Below are positions 43,002 to 52,059 of a stretch of DNA of 64,000 bases, piece after piece. The stretch spans positions 4,011,501 through 4,075,500 of the forward strand of contig NZ_CP033932.1 in NCBI RefSeq assembly GCF_003815975.1, read 5' to 3'. The position numbers and the translations under genes were made by a program. The stretch comes from Chryseobacterium bernardetii (GTDB lineage Bacteria > Bacteroidota > Bacteroidia > Flavobacteriales > Weeksellaceae). Numbering within the stretch: the stretch's first letter is position 1; every line of letters starts with the position of its first letter. The notes beneath the pieces were generated by a model, which worked only from the letters and a program-made list of their open reading frames with translations, was not told the DNA's origin and did not search any database.

Positions 43002-44033
43002 TTATAATTCCTCATTTATAATGCCAATGAAGCCATTTACCGCTTCATCACCTGTACTCCAGGAAGTAATCAGACGAATGGCTGAAAACTCTTCATTCAC
43101 TTTTTTCCATACATAAAACTCAAAACGCTCAGATAAAACCTGAATAAGTTCATTGCTTACGATCGGGAAAATCTGGTTGGTATAAGTGTCTGAAAGAAAC
43201 TTAATTCCTTTTGCCTGAAAAGCGTGCTTTATCTTCATGGCTTGTTGGTTGGCATGTTTAGCCAAATCAAAATACAGGTCATTTTTCATCAGTTCCAGAA
43301 ACTGTATTCCCAGTAATCTTCCTTTAGCCAGCAATGCTCCTTTCTGCTTGATATTGAAGGCGAAGTCTTCCTGAAGAACCGGATTATTGATCACAATTGC
43401 CTCTCCTATCAAAGCTCCGTTTTTTGTTCCTCCCAAATAGAATATATCTGTGAGTTCTGCTACCTTTTCTAATGTAAGGTCACTGATCTCTGAGGTTAGC
43501 CCATGCCCAAGCCTCGCCCCATCCATAAACAGATAAAGATGATTTTGCTTGCAGAATGCAGAAAGTTCTTCCAGTTCTTTTGCCTGATAAACTGTACCCA
43601 ACTCTGTTGAATTGGAAATATAGACCATTTTAGGCATAACCTGATGGGGTACATTTCTATGATTTTCCAACACCGGAATAATATCTGATGGCCTTAGCTT
43701 TCCATCTTCCGTTTCAATGCTTAAAACTTTGTGGCCGGTAGCTTCAATAGCGCCGGTTTCATTATTAAGAATATGCCCGGTAGATGCTGAAACAGCACAT
43801 TGATAAGGCTTAAGAACAGAAGAAATAACAATTAAGTTTGCCTGTGTTCCTCCGGAAACAAAATAAATATCCGAATCTTTGCTATTGATCTTTGCCCTAA
43901 TAAGTTCCTTTGCTTTTAAAGAATACTCATCCTCACCATATCCTGCCTGCTGGTCAAGATTATATTGCAAAAGAGCCTGTAAAATATTCGGGTGACATCC
44001 CTCAGAATAGTCGTTTTTGAATGAAAATTTCAT
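43002..44033 (-). CDS. Threonine-aldolase-family (beta-eliminating lyase) PLP enzyme
   Basis: Start ATG 44033 (MKFSFKNDYSEGCHPNILQA) gives 343 residues; the longer frame to 44117 would overlap the divergent promoter. PLP motifs are clear: SGGTQANLIV (phosphate cup), SASTGHILNNETGAIEATGH, FMDGARLGHG (Asp contacting the pyridine nitrogen) and FYLGGTKNGALIGEA with the Schiff-base lysine. The family cleaves beta-hydroxy amino acids such as threonine to glycine and an aldehyde. It is divergent from the DtxR-type gene. Confidence 0.9.
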   Translation of the reverse strand: MKFSFKNDYSEGCHPNILQALLQYNLDQQAGYGEDEYSLKAKELIRAKINSKDSDIYFVSGGTQANLIVISSVLKPYQCAVSASTGHILNNETGAIEATGHKVLSIETEDGKLRPSDIIPVLENHRNVPHQVMPKMVYISNSTELGTVYQAKELEELSAFCKQNHLYLFMDGARLGHGLTSEISDLTLEKVAELTDIFYLGGTKNGALIGEAIVINNPVLQEDFAFNIKQKGALLAKGRLLGIQFLELMKNDLYFDLAKHANQQAMKIKHAFQAKGIKFLSDTYTNQIFPIVSNELIQVLSERFEFYVWKKVNEEFSAIRLITSWSTGDEAVNGFIGIINEEL

Positions 44034-44118
44034 AGAGTAAAAGTAAAAAAAGTTAAAATAACAAGAGCCATCTTTCCATATTATTTTGTTAGATTTGTAT
44101 TGAAAATCATCTAACATT

Positions 44119-44772
44119 TTGAAAACAACCCTAACGGAAGAAAATTACCTGAAAGCTTTGTTTCATTTAGTTGACAATGAAGGAAAGGTGACGATTAACG
44201 AACTCAGCAAATTTTTAAATGTAAAAATGCCGAGCGTTAACAATATGATGAAGAAATTTGCAGAAAAAAAATGGGTCATTTATGAGACCTACAAACCTTT
44301 GATTGTTACCGAAAACGGTAGACGCGAAGCTGCTCTGGTGGTTCGCAAACACAGACTTACCGAAATGTTCCTGGTGAAGAAAATGAATTTCGGCTGGGAA
44401 AATGTTCATGAAATTGCAGAACAGCTGGAACATGTTCATTCCAAGATCTTTTTTGATAAAATGGATGAAATTCTGGATTATCCAAAATTCGATCCCCATG
44501 GAGAGCCAATCCCAGATAAAGATGGTAACATTATTGCCCAGGATCTTCAGAAATTAAGCAGCTGCGTAGAGGGAGAAATGGTTGTTTTTGCTTCTGTTAC
44601 CCTTTCTGACGATGCTTTTCTAACCTATTTGAATGACAGAAAGCTTCTTCTTAATACCAAAGTAAAAGTGGTTAAAATTGAAAGTTTTGACAAATCAATG
44701 ACCATCGAAATTGAAGGTAAGAAGGAAATTCTCAGTAAAAAGGCTACGGAAAAAATATTGGTAAAGAAATAA
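44119..44772 (+). CDS. DtxR/MntR-family metal-dependent repressor, TTG start
   Basis: The start is TTG at 44119 (MKTTLTEENYLKALFHLVDN); no ATG exists upstream in frame and the next ATG would cut the winged helix. Residues 1-65 are the DNA-binding domain (INELSKFLNVKMPSVNNMMK), 66-140 the dimerisation and metal region with His/Glu/Cys-type ligands (VVRKHRLTEMFLVKKM, EIAEQLEHVHS), and the end is an SH3-like FeoA domain (VTLSDDAFLTYLNDRKLLLN). It should repress iron or manganese uptake genes. Its start is 85 bp from the start of the divergent aldolase gene. The rare start codon may limit its level. Confidence 0.88.
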   Translation: MKTTLTEENYLKALFHLVDNEGKVTINELSKFLNVKMPSVNNMMKKFAEKKWVIYETYKPLIVTENGRREAALVVRKHRLTEMFLVKKMNFGWENVHEIAEQLEHVHSKIFFDKMDEILDYPKFDPHGEPIPDKDGNIIAQDLQKLSSCVEGEMVVFASVTLSDDAFLTYLNDRKLLLNTKVKVVKIESFDKSMTIEIEGKKEILSKKATEKILVKK

Positions 44773-44810
44773 TCATACTCACTAAAATGGCTTTGCTTAT
44801 AAAGCTTTTA

Positions 44811-44856
44811 CCACGAATGCACGAATTAAAAATATATTCGTGCATTCGTGGTTTTA
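44811..44856 (+). terminator. Terminator after the DtxR-type gene, long perfect stem
   Basis: CCACGAATGCACGAAT (44811-44826) pairs perfectly with 44836-44851, with a 9-nt loop and TTTTATT after it. The repeated CACGAATGCACGAAT sequence suggests it derives from a dispersed palindrome. Confidence 0.75.
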
Positions 44857-45007
44857 TTATAGGCTCAACATTACTCAAAACTGTTAAAAAACGGTTAAAC
44901 TTTTTCCTATCAAAAACTTCAAAAATTAATTTCATTAGGTTTGCAGAAGATTCCGTTGGGATTCATCTTTCTTACAAATACCAAAATTTAACTATTACCC
45001 TAAAATT

Positions 45008-45727
45008 ATGAAAAAAAGCATCCGTTTTTTTATTGTTTCGATATTGTTGAGCCCTTTTGCAAGTGCGCAGGTAAAAGATTTTGTAATAGAACCACCCATC
45101 AAAAATAACCTGCATATTTATAAAACTTTTGGAGTATTTGGTGGTAAAGAATATTCTGCAAATTCAATGTATCTGGTTACTAAAAAAGGAGTTGTTCTCT
45201 TTGATGTTCCATGGGAAAAAGTACAGTACCAAAGCCTCATGGATACCATTAAAAAACGTCATAATTTACCGGTTGTAGCGGTATTTACCACACACTCCCA
45301 TGATGACCGCGCCGGTGACCTTAGCTTTTTCAATAATAAAGGGATTAAAACATATGCAACTGCCAAAACCAACGAGTTCCTGAAAAAAGACGGAAAAGCA
45401 ACATCCACAGAAATCATCAAAATCGGAAAACCGTACCGCATTGGCGGAGAAGAATTTGTGGTAGATTTTCTTGGTGAAGGGCATACTGCTGATAATGTAG
45501 TGGTATGGTTCCCTAAATACAATGTATTGGATGGTGGCTGTCTTGTAAAAAGTAATTCAGCTACTGATTTAGGATATATTAAGGAAGCCAATGTAGAACA
45601 GTGGCCCAAAACTATAAATAAATTAAAAGCCAAATATTCTAAAGCAACATTAATTATTCCGGGACATGATGAATGGAAAGGCGGTGGACATGTTGAACAC
45701 ACTCTAGAACTTCTGAATAAAAAATAG
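45008..45727 (+). CDS. blaIND: Subclass B1 metallo-beta-lactamase, IND type
   Basis: The 239-residue enzyme has a signal peptide (MKKSIRFFIVSILLSPFASA), so it is periplasmic. It shows the complete B1 zinc set: H96-S-H98-D-D100, H159 (GEGHTADNV), C178 (DGGCLVKS) and H220 (IPGHDEW). It hydrolyses penicillins, cephalosporins and carbapenems. The sequence as a whole matches my memory of the chromosomal IND enzymes of Chryseobacterium indologenes almost throughout; I cannot assign the variant number. It is resident rather than acquired: no integron, IS or plasmid sign is adjacent, and base composition fits the neighbours. It has its own terminator. Confidence 0.96.
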   Translation: MKKSIRFFIVSILLSPFASAQVKDFVIEPPIKNNLHIYKTFGVFGGKEYSANSMYLVTKKGVVLFDVPWEKVQYQSLMDTIKKRHNLPVVAVFTTHSHDDRAGDLSFFNNKGIKTYATAKTNEFLKKDGKATSTEIIKIGKPYRIGGEEFVVDFLGEGHTADNVVVWFPKYNVLDGGCLVKSNSATDLGYIKEANVEQWPKTINKLKAKYSKATLIIPGHDEWKGGGHVEHTLELLNKK

Positions 45728-45749
45728 ATCTGATTTCATAATCGATAAA

Positions 45750-45782
45750 AAATCCCGGATGAATAATCATCCGGGATTTCTA
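45750..45782. terminator. Bidirectional terminator between blaIND and tssK
   Basis: AAATCCCGGATGA (45750-45762), loop ATAA, TCATCCGGGATTT (45767-45779), with A's before and T's after. Convergent genes end on both sides. Confidence 0.9.
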
Positions 45783-45799
45783 TTTTATAAAGAACTAAG

Positions 45800-46939
45800 T
45801 TAATCCAGTACGCTCCATCCTCTCTTCGGATTGGTATTGGTAGTGACTTCCTGCTCATTAACAATGATATTTTCTTTTCTCTGACCAATATAATCCAGTT
45901 CGCTCAGTTTAGAGAAAATAGTTTCTAAACTTCTTAGCATCTGCTGGATGTAAAGTAAAGGCTCTCCACAGTTGTGGTGATCGTAATTTGTTTCTGCTAC
46001 AATAGACAGCTGATTAAGCAGAGTATGCGGTGCAATTTCGCTCCACTCTAAGCTGTAGTTGAGCATTTCTTCCAGTTCTGCAGGAACCAGAAGCTGTGTT
46101 GCGTTATATAAATGAAGGGCTAATCTTGCAAAAGATTCAATTAAAAATACCGGTGGCTGGTAAGGGGTGATATTTCTGAATTGGAAATACATATCTCCAA
46201 AAGTAGTCACCATTGTATTACAAACAAACTTCACATTCTGAGCTAATGCTGTATTCTGGTTCTTGTGAGATGCCTTCTGGATAATCTTGAAAGCATATTG
46301 CTGAAGGTTACCAATAGATTTTGCAAAACTGCTGTAGTAATCTACCAACGCAGGATGGCTCTGAACAGAAGTACAAGGTGGAATAAAATTAGAGTCTACC
46401 TGCGCAATGTTTGCTTTTAAATCTACCTTACCGATAATCAGGTAATTTCCTCCTGAATAGCTGCTATTCAAAGAAGTTACAGGAAGAAGTTCAATATGGT
46501 GATTAGGCTGTGCGTTCGGGTGACGTGGCGGAATTTCTTCCGGGTCAATATCTCCAAAAGGCACTTTATCAAACGGATTTACAGAGATAAGGATATAATA
46601 TTCCCCATCTGCCTGCTCTTCACTCATTGATTTGGCCAGTGATTTCACACTGATTCTTCTGTCAGTTAATTCAATACGGTAACCTGCCATAGTAACAGCG
46701 CTGCATCTTTTGATAACAAGCTGCACGTCATTGGTAGCAGTATTATGAACATCAAAAATAGTGCGGTCTGTATACTCTGTAGAAATAGGCAAAAGCCCGT
46801 AATTATATGTAGTGATCCCGAGTGAATTGGAATCTCTGATGGTATCAATTAAGAAATTATCCTGATCATTAAGATGTCTTTGGGAAACCTTCATCCCATC
46901 CACCCAATTGATTGCAAAATGTTTAATAGGCTGTATCAT
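45800..46939 (-). CDS. tssK: Type VI secretion (subtype iii) baseplate protein TssK-like
   Basis: The 379-residue protein begins IQPIKHFAINWVDGMKVSQR, matching the TssK N-terminus (WxxGMxLxxxHF), and continues with the shoulder and head domains expected of TssK. TssK links the baseplate wedge (TssE/F/G) to the membrane complex. It is last in a - strand run tssG-tssN-tssK. Family assignment is from remembered motifs; the Bacteroidota subtype iii version diverges strongly from proteobacterial TssK. Confidence 0.72.
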   Translation of the reverse strand: MIQPIKHFAINWVDGMKVSQRHLNDQDNFLIDTIRDSNSLGITTYNYGLLPISTEYTDRTIFDVHNTATNDVQLVIKRCSAVTMAGYRIELTDRRISVKSLAKSMSEEQADGEYYILISVNPFDKVPFGDIDPEEIPPRHPNAQPNHHIELLPVTSLNSSYSGGNYLIIGKVDLKANIAQVDSNFIPPCTSVQSHPALVDYYSSFAKSIGNLQQYAFKIIQKASHKNQNTALAQNVKFVCNTMVTTFGDMYFQFRNITPYQPPVFLIESFARLALHLYNATQLLVPAELEEMLNYSLEWSEIAPHTLLNQLSIVAETNYDHHNCGEPLLYIQQMLRSLETIFSKLSELDYIGQRKENIIVNEQEVTTNTNPKRGWSVLD

Positions 46940-46965
46940 GTTTAATACTTTTTAATTTTTTGTGT

Positions 46966-47868
46966 TTATGATTTTCTTGCTACTCCCTCCTCTTCATGCT
47001 GAATGACTCTCTTACAAATCACCACTTCATTTTCAGAAATGTTGTTTGCAGTGATATCCTGGTCGAAATCTATATATTTTCTAAAGCTGAAAAACGATTT
47101 TTTAGTATAAAAGATCCAGTAATAAGGTTCTCTTACTTCATCAGAAAGATGAATGATGGATCCCGGGTTTTTGTGGTTATAATCATCTACCACTCTGTAA
47201 AACCAGTCCCCGAAGGTAATTCCTGTAGGAAGCGTTTTAGCCTTGATTCTGAAGCGGTTTGAATCTTCAAGATTTTTACTTAATTCAACATTAAGAACCA
47301 TCAGACGGTCAAAATCTGCCCCTTCAAAATCCGGAAGCTTTTGCTCCGGAGAGTATCTCCACGTTTTATAAATATCAAAAGGAATACTGATAAACTGAAT
47401 ATAGCAGTAATAAAATACCATAGGAACCACAAAGATCAGCATGCTTGTAGCCGCCATCACAGCATATCCTGTTCCTCTACTCATCCAGTTGAATAACAGG
47501 GTAAACAAATACCCACCTAATGCAATACACGTTAATGAAAGTATAGATTCAAACAAAATACTCATTGCCAGAGAATCAATATGCTTTTTGAAATATTTGT
47601 GCAGCAGGTTAACGTGAATAATTCCAAAAATAAGGTAAATAATTTGTGCTATAAGATACCAGTACGGGTTAAAAAGATTTCCGGCAAACCCAAAAAAGCC
47701 TGGAAGTGCCAGACATAAGCTGCACAGAAGGACGTATATAATAATTACTTTAATTTTGATCGCAGGTTTGTTTCTCCTGATAATACCCAGGATAAACATC
47801 ATGATAATTGCGATTAAAGGCATTAAGATATACCTTAAAAAAATACCTTTTACTGAAGAAATTTCCAT
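46966..47868 (-). CDS. tssN: Type VI secretion (subtype iii) membrane protein TssN
   Basis: The 300-residue protein has about six membrane segments in its first 190 residues (IMMFILGIIRR, VIIIYVLLCSLCLALPGF, YWYLIAQIIYLIFGIIHVNL, LLFNWMSRGTGYAVMAATSM, MVFYYCYIQFISIPFDIY) and a cytoplasmic tail (EGADFDRLMVLNVELSKNLE, GDWFYRVVDDYNHKNPGS). It matches TssN, one of the proteins found only in the Bacteroidota T6SS, which lack the usual TssJLM membrane complex. It sits between the TssG- and TssK-like genes with gaps of 54 and 26 bp. Confidence 0.72.
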   Translation of the reverse strand: MEISSVKGIFLRYILMPLIAIIMMFILGIIRRNKPAIKIKVIIIYVLLCSLCLALPGFFGFAGNLFNPYWYLIAQIIYLIFGIIHVNLLHKYFKKHIDSLAMSILFESILSLTCIALGGYLFTLLFNWMSRGTGYAVMAATSMLIFVVPMVFYYCYIQFISIPFDIYKTWRYSPEQKLPDFEGADFDRLMVLNVELSKNLEDSNRFRIKAKTLPTGITFGDWFYRVVDDYNHKNPGSIIHLSDEVREPYYWIFYTKKSFFSFRKYIDFDQDITANNISENEVVICKRVIQHEEEGVARKS

Positions 47869-47922
47869 TTTTTTCTTTTCGAATTTATACTTTGTTGGTA
47901 GTTGTAAATATAGTAAAATAAT

Positions 47923-48864
47923 TTAGAGGAATGTAGAGTAACCAAGGCGGCTGGCATTTCTTTCATCATCCTCAAGACTGAAAGAATATTCCAGCTTTTC
48001 TGTAACGAAATTCTCTTCTATATCTACAGTTACAGGAAGAAAATAATCATACAGTGTTTGAAGAACTTTCCTGAATGGGCTTCCCGGAATATACTTTTTC
48101 ATTTCCTCATAAGGAATGGGGCCGATATTCACTACCCAGTTCCTCTGCCCGTCCATATGTCTTCCGCTAGGAATATAGGTTACACCCAATCTTGAATTTC
48201 CCAACAGCATTGAATCATCATTTTTTTCTATTTCATCAATAACATTGGGAGAAAAAGTTACTTTAACCGGAACCTGAAGAAAAGCGGTCATACATCTTTC
48301 AAACCATCTTTTATCTCCTCTAATCTGATGAAAAAACGGGAGAATATGTATAAATATATAAGCGTTCTGCCTGTCCAGCATATCAATAAGAGGCCAAAGC
48401 TCACTTATTGTTTCCAGCAAAGAATCCGTATTGCTGGTGATATCAAATTCAGACTCTTTAAGAAGCGCACTGATCTCCGTGAAAAAGACTTCCAGCTCAA
48501 AGGGACGGAAAAATTTGCGGGCATCCTCTTCTACTCTTTTTTGCTTTCTGATCTCTCTTACAACCGTATCCACATTTTTCCTTGAAGCTCCGAGTGAAGG
48601 CGGGTGAAATAACCCTTCAGGAAGATAATCATAAATACCTTCTCTATAAGTTTCTATGGTGAACACTTCTTCATCAAAACCCAGATAACTGCTTGAAATG
48701 CTTTTAATATCCTTAAGATAAGCACGGTCATTCACCCCGACTCTCTCAATAAATATATTGCTTACCGTCCGGTGATATTTTAAAAGGTTAACAGCCACAG
48801 CCTCTGCCTTAAAGTCTGTCTGCAGCTTATTATAGTTCATATCTACAATATTATTCTCATGCAT
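47923..48864 (-). CDS. tssG: Type VI secretion baseplate protein TssG-like
   Basis: The 313-residue protein is soluble, with FKAEAVAVNLLKYHRTVSNI at the start and EGLFHPPSLGASRKNVDTVV, LEVFFTEISALLKESEFDIT and a C-terminal YEEMKKYIPGSPFRKVLQTL segment. I assign TssG of the wedge complex (TssE-F2-G) from the partner genes and general resemblance. It heads the tssG-tssN-tssK run. A second start at 48840 is possible. The remaining T6SS genes (tssB, C, D, E, F, H, O-R) are not in the window. Confidence 0.65.
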   Translation of the reverse strand: MHENNIVDMNYNKLQTDFKAEAVAVNLLKYHRTVSNIFIERVGVNDRAYLKDIKSISSSYLGFDEEVFTIETYREGIYDYLPEGLFHPPSLGASRKNVDTVVREIRKQKRVEEDARKFFRPFELEVFFTEISALLKESEFDITSNTDSLLETISELWPLIDMLDRQNAYIFIHILPFFHQIRGDKRWFERCMTAFLQVPVKVTFSPNVIDEIEKNDDSMLLGNSRLGVTYIPSGRHMDGQRNWVVNIGPIPYEEMKKYIPGSPFRKVLQTLYDYFLPVTVDIEENFVTEKLEYSFSLEDDERNASRLGYSTFL

Positions 48865-49306
48865 AGTGTTTCCTGTGATTATGACTTGTAAAGATAATAT
48901 ATCTCATAAGTTTGAAAAAATATTTTGACAATAATTTTATTTTAAAAATACTAATTTATTGACATTAAAAGGAATAATTTTCAGTAAATACCGTAAAAAT
49001 ACGGTAATAGCCCAATTCATTCAAGGGTTAAAGTTTAAAGTTACCGATTCAAAATCAATATTTTAACGTTTTCTACTTCAAAGTTCAAAACAGGATGTTG
49101 AAATTTCACCTGCCATCCTTATTATATATTACCTCACGGTCCTTATCCCGAACCCCATCACAAAAATCATCCCGCAAACCTAATACAAATCCCTATTTTT
49201 CTCAGATTAAATTTTATTAACATCATCTTTTGGAATAAATCCATGATTATGTATGTTCATTCGGAAAGGTGGTCGTATCTTTGCAGACTGAAAATTGTTA
49301 TTTAAA
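48865..49306. other. Long divergent intergenic region with promoter for the nuclease gene
   Basis: About 440 bp with no coding frame. A good -7 box TATCTTTG is at 49276-49283, 24 bp before the ATG at 49307. The region upstream of tssG (48865-49000) is very AT-rich and may hold its promoter, but no TAnnTTTG is obvious there. Confidence 0.5.
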
Positions 49307-50098
49307 ATGAAAAGTATTTATTCTAAAATTCTGATTTTAGCATTCATTTCCTCTTCACTTTATTCTTATGCGTGGGGATTAACGGGGCATAGAGTAATTG
49401 CAGATATTGCAGAAAATCACCTTTCCAGAAAGGCAAGAAGAGAAATTAAAAAAATAATGGGCAAAGAACGTCTTGCGTATTGGGCTAACTGGCCAGATTT
49501 TATCAAATCTGACACTACAGGAGTTTGGAAGCAGGCTTCATCATGGCACTACGTAAACATTGATCCGCAAACTGACTTTAAGAATTTTGACCAGAACTTA
49601 AAAATGCAGGCAGGGCCTAGTCTTTACACTCAGGTTAATACCCTATCCAGTCAGATTAAAGATGAAAAAACATCAGCAAAAGACAGAAAGATCGCGTTAA
49701 TTTTCCTTATTCATATTATGGGAGACCTTGCCCAGCCATTGCATGTGGGAAGAGCAGAAGATTTGGGAGGAAACAAGATCAATGTTACCTATTTCGGGGA
49801 TAAAACAAATTTACACTCTGTTTGGGATGGTAAATTGGTAGATTCCCAGAAATACAGCTACACAGAGTATTCTAAACTTCTGGATATTAAATCTAAAGAA
49901 GAAGTTGCCCAAATTCAATCCGGAACTCTGGAAGACTGGCTGTATGATTCTCATAAAATTGCCAATAAGATTTATGCACAGACTCCTGATGGATCAAAAC
50001 TGTCTTACGATTATCAATACAAATTCAATGATACCCTTGAAAGACAGTTGTTATATGGAGGCTTACGATTAGCTAAAGTATTGAATGAACTATTCTAA
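49307..50098 (+). CDS. Secreted S1/P1-type zinc nuclease
   Basis: Start ATG 49307 (MKSIYSKILILAFISSSLYS) gives a signal peptide cleaved before W in AYAWGLTGHRVIADIAENHL; P1 nucleases need this mature N-terminal Trp as a zinc ligand. The other ligands follow: His of TGHRV, WANWPDFIKSD, SSWHYVNID, IHIMGDLAQPLHVGRAEDLG, NLHSVWDGKLV. The 263-residue enzyme degrades single-stranded nucleic acids and removes 3' phosphates with a three-zinc centre in the periplasm or outside. It is transcribed alone from the promoter at 49276. Confidence 0.9.
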   Translation: MKSIYSKILILAFISSSLYSYAWGLTGHRVIADIAENHLSRKARREIKKIMGKERLAYWANWPDFIKSDTTGVWKQASSWHYVNIDPQTDFKNFDQNLKMQAGPSLYTQVNTLSSQIKDEKTSAKDRKIALIFLIHIMGDLAQPLHVGRAEDLGGNKINVTYFGDKTNLHSVWDGKLVDSQKYSYTEYSKLLDIKSKEEVAQIQSGTLEDWLYDSHKIANKIYAQTPDGSKLSYDYQYKFNDTLERQLLYGGLRLAKVLNELF

Positions 50099-50126
50099 TT
50101 GAAATAAATTCTTACAGATATTAGGT

Positions 50127-50153
50127 AAAACGGAACTTTGGTTCCGTTTTTTG
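50127..50153 (+). terminator. Terminator of the nuclease gene
   Basis: AAAACGGAAC (50127-50136), loop TTTG, GTTCCGTTTT (50141-50150) and more T. The same ten-base arm is reused at 62986-63009. Confidence 0.85.
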
Positions 50154-50310
50154 CTTTTAATGCTGGTAAAGTATAAAGCCTATGTATATTCTTTATTTGA
50201 TCTTTTTTTCTTCTCTGGCAAAATATTTAATAAAAAAGTAAAACTTGTGTAACCTTTTTATATTTCCATACGTATATTATATAGTAACTCTTTTTTGAGG
50301 ATAATAATAA

Positions 50311-51177
50311 ATGAGACAATTAAAAATCACTAAGCAGGTTACCAACAGGGAAACTGCTTCATTAGACAAGTATTTGCAGGAAATTGGTAAAGTAGAACTG
50401 ATTACTGCGGACGAGGAAGTAGAATTGGCACAAAGAATACGTGCTGGCGACAGAGCCGCATTGGAGAAATTAATTAAAGCCAACCTTCGTTTCGTAGTTT
50501 CTGTATCTAAGCAATACCAAAACCAAGGTCTTTCCTTACCCGATTTGATTAATGAGGGTAACTTAGGATTAATGAAGGCGGCAAAAAGGTACGATGAAAC
50601 TAGAGGTTTCAAATTTATCTCTTATGCAGTATGGTGGATCCGTCAATCAATTTTACAGGCGTTGGCTGAGCAATCAAGAATTGTAAGGCTTCCATTGAAC
50701 AAAATTGGTTCCATCAATAAAATTAATAAAGCATACGCTCACCTTGAGCAGGAAAATGAAAGACCACCTTCTCCGGAAGAATTGGCTGAAGTTCTTGACA
50801 TGAGTGAGGAAGATATCAAAGAATCTATGAAAAACTCCGGTAGACACCTGTCTATGGATGCACCTTTAGTAGAAGGTGAAGATTCTAATCTTTATGATGT
50901 ATTACGTTCAGGAGAATCTCCAAGTCCTGATAAAGACTTAATGCTTGAATCTCTTCAGATTGAAATTGAAAGAGCATTAAACACTTTAACTCCAAGAGAG
51001 GCTGATTTGGTAAGATTATATTTCGGACTGAACGGAAAGCACCCAATGACTTTAGAAGAAATTGGTGAAACTTTCGATCTTACAAGAGAGAGAGTCCGTC
51101 AGATCAAAGAAAAAGCAATTAAGAGACTAAAACACAATACCAGAAGTAAGATCCTTAAGTCTTATTTGGGTAAATAA
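50311..51177 (+). CDS. rpoD: Primary RNA polymerase sigma factor (SigA/RpoD)
   Basis: The 288-residue protein is the short housekeeping sigma factor of Bacteroidota, lacking region 1.1. Region 1.2 ([20 protein letters not shown]), region 2 ([60 protein letters not shown]), region 3 ([20 protein letters not shown]) and region 4 ([38 protein letters not shown]) are complete. It recognises the TTG / TAnnTTTG promoters described elsewhere in the window. No ribosome-binding purine block stands out beyond TGAGGATAATAATAA. Confidence 0.96.
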   Translation: MRQLKITKQVTNRETASLDKYLQEIGKVELITADEEVELAQRIRAGDRAALEKLIKANLRFVVSVSKQYQNQGLSLPDLINEGNLGLMKAAKRYDETRGFKFISYAVWWIRQSILQALAEQSRIVRLPLNKIGSINKINKAYAHLEQENERPPSPEELAEVLDMSEEDIKESMKNSGRHLSMDAPLVEGEDSNLYDVLRSGESPSPDKDLMLESLQIEIERALNTLTPREADLVRLYFGLNGKHPMTLEEIGETFDLTRERVRQIKEKAIKRLKHNTRSKILKSYLGK

Positions 51178-51201
51178 TTTTAGCGCAAACAATTTTATAG
51201 G

Positions 51202-51230
51202 CGGAGTCTGTTTTCAGGCTCCGTTTTTTT
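51202..51230 (+). terminator. Terminator after the primary sigma factor
   Basis: CGGAGTCTG (51202-51210), loop TTTT, CAGGCTCCG (51215-51223) followed by TTTTTTT. The T run merges with a TATTTTTG box at 51230-51237 that could serve the small frame downstream. Confidence 0.85.
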
Positions 51231-51242
51231 ATTTTTGTATGG

Positions 51243-51380
51243 ATGAACCAGGATTCTTCTTCTCTTTTTTCCAATGATACATTGAAGATAAAAGTAAATG
51301 ATAATATAGGAAGTATGACGGTTATCTTAAATCTGAAGAATAAAAATGTTGAATTTAATTCTGTTGAGAAGCATCTGTAA
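51243..51380 (+). CDS. Small hypothetical frame (45 aa)
   Basis: ATG 51243 opens a 45-residue frame (MNQDSSSLFSNDTLKIKVND ... NVEFNSVEKHL) with ordinary codon use, 6 bp after a possible -7 box TATTTTTG (51230-51237). The DTLKIKVNDNIGSMTVILN stretch alternates like a beta strand pair. No family is recognised. It could be real or a gene remnant. Confidence 0.3.
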   Translation: MNQDSSSLFSNDTLKIKVNDNIGSMTVILNLKNKNVEFNSVEKHL

Positions 51381-51450
51381 CAATCTATAAAGACCATCAA
51401 CTAATACTATTAAACTCACAACAACAAAATATAATCAATACCCAATCACA

Positions 51451-52050
51451 ATGAAAAAAATACTTTTCGCAGCTGCATTTGCTTTGTCTTTACTTTCATG
51501 CAGAGAGAACAAACCACAAAAACAGCCGGCTATAGAAAACGCTGTTGATAATGCAGAATCATCCATTTCATCCATTGCAAAAAGTGGTTATTCCCGTGGT
51601 GGAAATTTGGTTCAGAATATTTATGATGAACTTTTAAAAAATGATAAAGCACTGCAGGATCTCGATAAAAGAATAACAGATATTAACAGTGAAACCAATA
51701 CTGTTATTAGTGAGTACACCAATATCATTGATAAATCAGAAAACTATTATCATGATGCCAAAAATCTTTCTGGCTCAATTACTGATTCTGCCACAAAAAA
51801 TGAAATAGAAAAAGAAATTCAAAACAGCGCAGATAAATACAATTTAAAAAACCAGGCTATCAGAGATCTAATTAAAAAAACCAAAGCGAATCAAAGCAAG
51901 ATCTACGACCAATATACCATATTCAAAATCAGAAAAACGCTACCTGAAATTGAAAAATATCAAAATGCCCATCCTTTAAAGACAGATAACCTGGATCAGT
52001 TCATCAAGAAACAGAATCAGTTACTGGAAGAATTAAAAAAATTAAAATAA
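51451..52050 (+). CDS. Hypothetical lipoprotein, helical
   Basis: MKKILFAAAFALSLLSCREN has a lipobox (LLSC). The remaining 180 residues are charged and almost entirely helical with long coiled-coil potential (LLKNDKALQDLDKRITDINS, NEIEKEIQNSADKYNLKNQA, IKKQNQLLEELKKLK). No known domain is recognised. It ends 9 bp before the start of a GNAT gene, so the two are probably one transcript. Confidence 0.8.
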   Translation: MKKILFAAAFALSLLSCRENKPQKQPAIENAVDNAESSISSIAKSGYSRGGNLVQNIYDELLKNDKALQDLDKRITDINSETNTVISEYTNIIDKSENYYHDAKNLSGSITDSATKNEIEKEIQNSADKYNLKNQAIRDLIKKTKANQSKIYDQYTIFKIRKTLPEIEKYQNAHPLKTDNLDQFIKKQNQLLEELKKLK

Positions 52051-52059
52051 CAAGGCTTC

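Noticed and set aside
45259..45702. A 147-codon frame on the - strand inside blaIND
   Set aside because: It is a mirror frame of the beta-lactamase gene, with no start context or motif.
45008..45727. blaIND as a horizontally acquired resistance gene
   Set aside because: No integron, IS, plasmid or composition break is visible around it; IND enzymes are resident in C. indologenes.
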